Source: Oscillospiraceae bacterium (GTDB lineage: Bacteria; Bacillota; Clostridia; Oscillospirales; Acutalibacteraceae). Taken from it: a stretch of DNA of 8,083 nt. Position 1 is the first letter of the stretch, and every line of letters starts with the position of its first letter. A program made the position numbers and the translations under genes. Of this stretch, positions 6,587 through 8,083 are shown one piece after another. The notes below the pieces were generated by a model. It was not told the origin of the DNA and searched no databases. It saw nothing but the letters and a program-made list of their open reading frames with translations. The DNA is taken from positions 1-8,083 of the forward strand of contig JAQXLO010000016.1 of NCBI GenBank assembly GCA_029012165.1. Direction: 5' to 3'.

Positions 6587-6605
6587 GAAGCCAAATAAAA
6601 AGCAT

Positions 6606-6611
6606 AAGGAG
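6606..6611 (+). promoter_or_regulatory. Ribosome binding site that decides the reductase start
   Basis: AAGGAG lies 2 bases before an ATG at 6614 and 8 bases before an in-frame ATG at 6620. The second spacing is the normal one, so 6620 is the preferred start. Confidence 0.7.
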
Positions 6612-6619
6612 AGATGGCA

Positions 6620-7645
6620 ATGCAGGAAAGAAAAGTCGCCATTTACGGCGCAGGTTCTCTCGGCACGGTGCTCGGCGCATTCATGACCCAGAACGGGGTG
6701 GATGTGGAGCTGATCAACCGCAACAAGGCTCACGTGGAAGCCTTGCAGCAAAAGGGTGCGCACATCACGGGTACGGTGGAAATGACGGTTCCCGTTAAGG
6801 CGATCCTGCCCGAGGAGATGCAGGGTACATACGAAGTGATTTTCCTGATGACCAAGCAGCTGTTCAACCCGGAGGTGGTTGCCTATCTTGCGCCGTTTCT
6901 CACCGAGGACGGCGTGATCGTCACACTGCAAAACGGCATTCCCGAGCCGGGCATTGCGCAGATCGTCGGCAAGGCGCACACCATCGGCTGTGCGGTGGAA
7001 TGGGGAGCGACCCTGTCCGCACCGGGCGAATGCATCCTTACCAGCGCCAAGGAGAGCCTGTCATTCCACATGGGCGGGATGCAGGGCATTACCGAGGCAC
7101 AGCTGACCCGTGTTAAGGAGCTGCTCGAAAAGATGTGCCCGGTCTATCTCGAGGAGAATCTGCTGGGCGTTCGCTGGTCGAAGCTGCTCATCAACGCTAC
7201 CTTCTCCGGGCTTGGTACCGTGGTCGGCGGCAATTTCGGCAGTGTTTCCGAGGATAAGGACGTACAGCCCATCGCCCTGCGCTGCATGAAGGAGTGCATC
7301 GACGTCGGTCATGCGGCCGGCGAGCAGTTCGCCCCCGTGCAGGGCAAGGACATCACCAAGCTGTTCTACTACAAAAACGGGCTGAAGCTTGCCTTTGCCA
7401 AGTTCCTGCTCCCCATCGCCATGAAGAAGCACCGGGATATCGAACCCTCCATGCTGCAGGATCTGAAAAAGGGGAAGCCCTGCGAAGTCGATGCCATCAA
7501 CGGCGTCGTCTGCGAATGGGGCAGAAAGTGCGGCATCCCCACGCCGGTCAACGACCGCATTGTGGAGGTCATCAAAAAAGAACAGAGCGGGGAACTGCCG
7601 CTGCAAAAGAGCAACATCCGCCTGTTCAACGACCTGATTCCGTAA
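6620..7645 (+). CDS. Ketopantoate reductase family protein (PanE/ApbA-like)
   Basis: Predicted cytosolic NADPH-dependent 2-dehydropantoate 2-reductase family enzyme, 341 residues from the chosen ATG. YGAGSLG (9-15) is the Rossmann nucleotide loop. LQNGI (103-107) is the conserved asparagine block. K188 in WSKLLINA matches the catalytic lysine segment of PanE. The C-terminal family block SMLQD...E.DAING (277-294) supplies the second active-site region. It is about 40 residues longer than typical PanE; the extra length is probably the charged stretch at about 240-275 before the SMLQD block. In PanE this reaction makes pantoate for vitamin B5 and coenzyme A, but no panB, panC or ilvC lies nearby, and many such paralogues in Clostridia have unknown 2-oxoacid substrates. 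Family is confident, substrate is not. It is a single-gene unit with its own promoter and terminator. Confidence 0.88.
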   Translation: MQERKVAIYGAGSLGTVLGAFMTQNGVDVELINRNKAHVEALQQKGAHITGTVEMTVPVKAILPEEMQGTYEVIFLMTKQLFNPEVVAYLAPFLTEDGVIVTLQNGIPEPGIAQIVGKAHTIGCAVEWGATLSAPGECILTSAKESLSFHMGGMQGITEAQLTRVKELLEKMCPVYLEENLLGVRWSKLLINATFSGLGTVVGGNFGSVSEDKDVQPIALRCMKECIDVGHAAGEQFAPVQGKDITKLFYYKNGLKLAFAKFLLPIAMKKHRDIEPSMLQDLKKGKPCEVDAINGVVCEWGRKCGIPTPVNDRIVEVIKKEQSGELPLQKSNIRLFNDLIP

Positions 7646-7659
7646 ACCTTTTGTGCGAT

Positions 7660-7709
7660 ACTGCAAAAGCAGTGCCCAACACAGCCGGGGTACATCGAAA
7701 CGGTGTACC
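7660..7709 (+). other. Two hairpins in the 3' leader before the terminator
   Basis: ACTGC/GCAGT (7660-7664 with 7669-7673, AAAA loop), then GGTACATCG/CGGTGTACC (7689-7697 with 7701-7709, AAA loop, one G-T pair). Neither has a T tract, so they are not terminators by themselves. They may stabilise the 3' end of the reductase mRNA; that role is inferred. Confidence 0.4.
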
Positions 7710-7728
7710 ATGGCACCCGTTAAATGAT

Positions 7729-7759
7729 AAACTGCCTTCCCACGGGACGGCAGTTTTTT
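7729..7759 (+). terminator. Intrinsic terminator of the reductase gene
   Basis: AAACTGCC (7729-7736) pairs with GGCAGTTT (7749-7756). Inside, TCCC (7738-7741) pairs with GGGA (7744-7747) across one mismatch. The stem runs straight into six T residues (7754-7759). This is a standard Rho-independent terminator 83 bases after the stop codon. Confidence 0.9.
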
Positions 7760-7788
7760 CTCTCTCTTCACGGAAAATTGTGGGATCT

Positions 7789-7952
7789 GTGCTTCGCACC
7801 GGGGAACCCCCGGCGAGGGTTCCCCACGCCAAAACAGTCCGCCGGACTGTTTTGGCTCCCCTCCTGCGCTTTTGACGTTGTTCGGATTTCGCCGACTGCG
7901 GTCGGCGACCAAAGGCGCCGCCTTTGGAATCCGCAAGCCTTTAAAAAGGCTT
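7789..7952. repeat. Cluster of consecutive palindromes (REP/BIME-like)
   Basis: Within 164 bp there is a run of hairpins with almost no spacing: GTGC/GCAC (7789-7799); GGGGAACCC/GGGTTCCCC (7801-7825); CCAAAACAGTCCG/CGGACTGTTTTGG (7829-7855, 13-base arms around one base); CGCCGAC/GTCGGCG (7890-7907); CCAAAGGCG/CGCCTTTGG (7909-7927); AAGCCTTT/AAAGGCTT (7935-7952). CGGATT (7883-7888) and AATCCG (7928-7933) enclose the fourth and fifth, giving a branched structure. Open frames through it exist on both strands but translate to low-complexity arginine/proline-rich sequence without ribosome sites, so it is treated as non-coding. It resembles mosaic interspersed palindromic repeats; copies elsewhere cannot be checked here. 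Confidence 0.7.
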
Positions 7953-7992
7953 GAGCGAAACTTTTAATCCCCAAAAACCCGTGATAAATCGG

Positions 7993-8033
7993 AAAAGTCC
8001 GGCTTTCATCGTTGGATGAGAGCCGGACTTTTT
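7993..8033. terminator. Bidirectional intrinsic terminator
   Basis: AAAAGTCCGGCT (7993-8004) pairs perfectly with AGCCGGACTTTT (8021-8032). After one G-T pair, TCATC (8006-8010) pairs with GATGA (8015-8019) around GTTG, for about 18 pairs in all. The A tract at the left and T tract at the right make it work in both directions. It lies just past the stop of the minus-strand gene at the right edge. Confidence 0.85.
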
Positions 8034-8043
8034 GGTGTTTGAA

Positions 8044-8083
8044 TCAGTCTTTGAAGAACTGGGGCAGATACGCTTTGTGTGCT
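8044..8083 (-). CDS. C-terminal end of an unidentified gene (partial)
   Basis: The minus strand enters the window in a frame reading AHKAYLPQFFKD and then TGA at 8046-8044. A strong terminator follows 11 bases later, which is where a gene end is expected. Twelve codons are too few to name the product. The gene continues beyond the right edge. Confidence 0.45.
   Translation of the reverse strand, partial: AHKAYLPQFFKD

Noticed and set aside
7724..7974. Open reading frames on both strands through the palindrome array (7724-7954 plus, 7768-7974 minus)
   Set aside because: They have no ribosome binding site, run through hairpins and a terminator, and give arginine/proline-rich low-complexity protein. 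Overlapping open frames on both strands follow from palindromic GC-rich DNA.
1..8083. Prophage, transposon, toxin-antitoxin or defence system
   Set aside because: All six substantial genes are assigned to metabolic or transport families. There is no integrase, transposase, small paired toxin-antitoxin frames or tRNA-linked attachment site in the window.

Overview
The window looks like chromosomal DNA from a Gram-positive anaerobe of the class Clostridia, most likely an Oscillospiraceae/Ruminococcaceae-type gut commensal. This is an inference from gene families and sequence style, not from a marker gene. The basis is a moderately high GC content, AGGAGG-type ribosome binding sites, a KtrAB-type potassium system, a MelB-like symporter joined to a GH42 beta-galactosidase, and intergenic regions packed with GC-rich palindromes.

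Layout, left to right. Positions 1-157 hold no gene. They carry an elaborate imperfect palindrome (about 33-151) that also contains a terminator-like structure for the leftward operon. Positions 158-2177 (minus strand) are a two-gene potassium uptake operon, ktrB then ktrA, with a near-consensus extended -10 promoter at 2213-2241. Positions 2178-2401 are the divergent intergenic region. Positions 2402-5739 (plus strand) are a two-gene sugar operon. It encodes a MelB-like GPH-family cation:galactoside symporter and a cytoplasmic GH42 beta-galactosidase that overlap by ATGA. A PHP-family metal-dependent phosphoesterase (5745-6494, minus) converges on it with only 5 bp between the stop codons. 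A compact divergent promoter region (6495-6619) separates it from a ketopantoate reductase family gene (6620-7645, plus), which ends at a clear intrinsic terminator (7729-7759). Positions 7760-8043 hold no credible gene but contain at least five consecutive hairpins and then a bidirectional terminator. At the right edge is the probable last 12 codons of another minus-strand gene.

How the genes work together: KtrB (pore) and KtrA (cytosolic RCK gating ring) should form one K+ uptake system. The symporter and GH42 enzyme should form one import-then-hydrolyse route for small beta-galactosides. All MelB residues known for cation and galactoside binding, and all GH42 catalytic and zinc-site residues, are present. 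The PHP protein and the reductase share only a promoter region, and their substrates cannot be read from sequence. I see no mobile-element gene, CRISPR array, tRNA, rRNA or clearly new multi-gene system. The least explained material is the palindromic intergenic DNA at both ends of the window.
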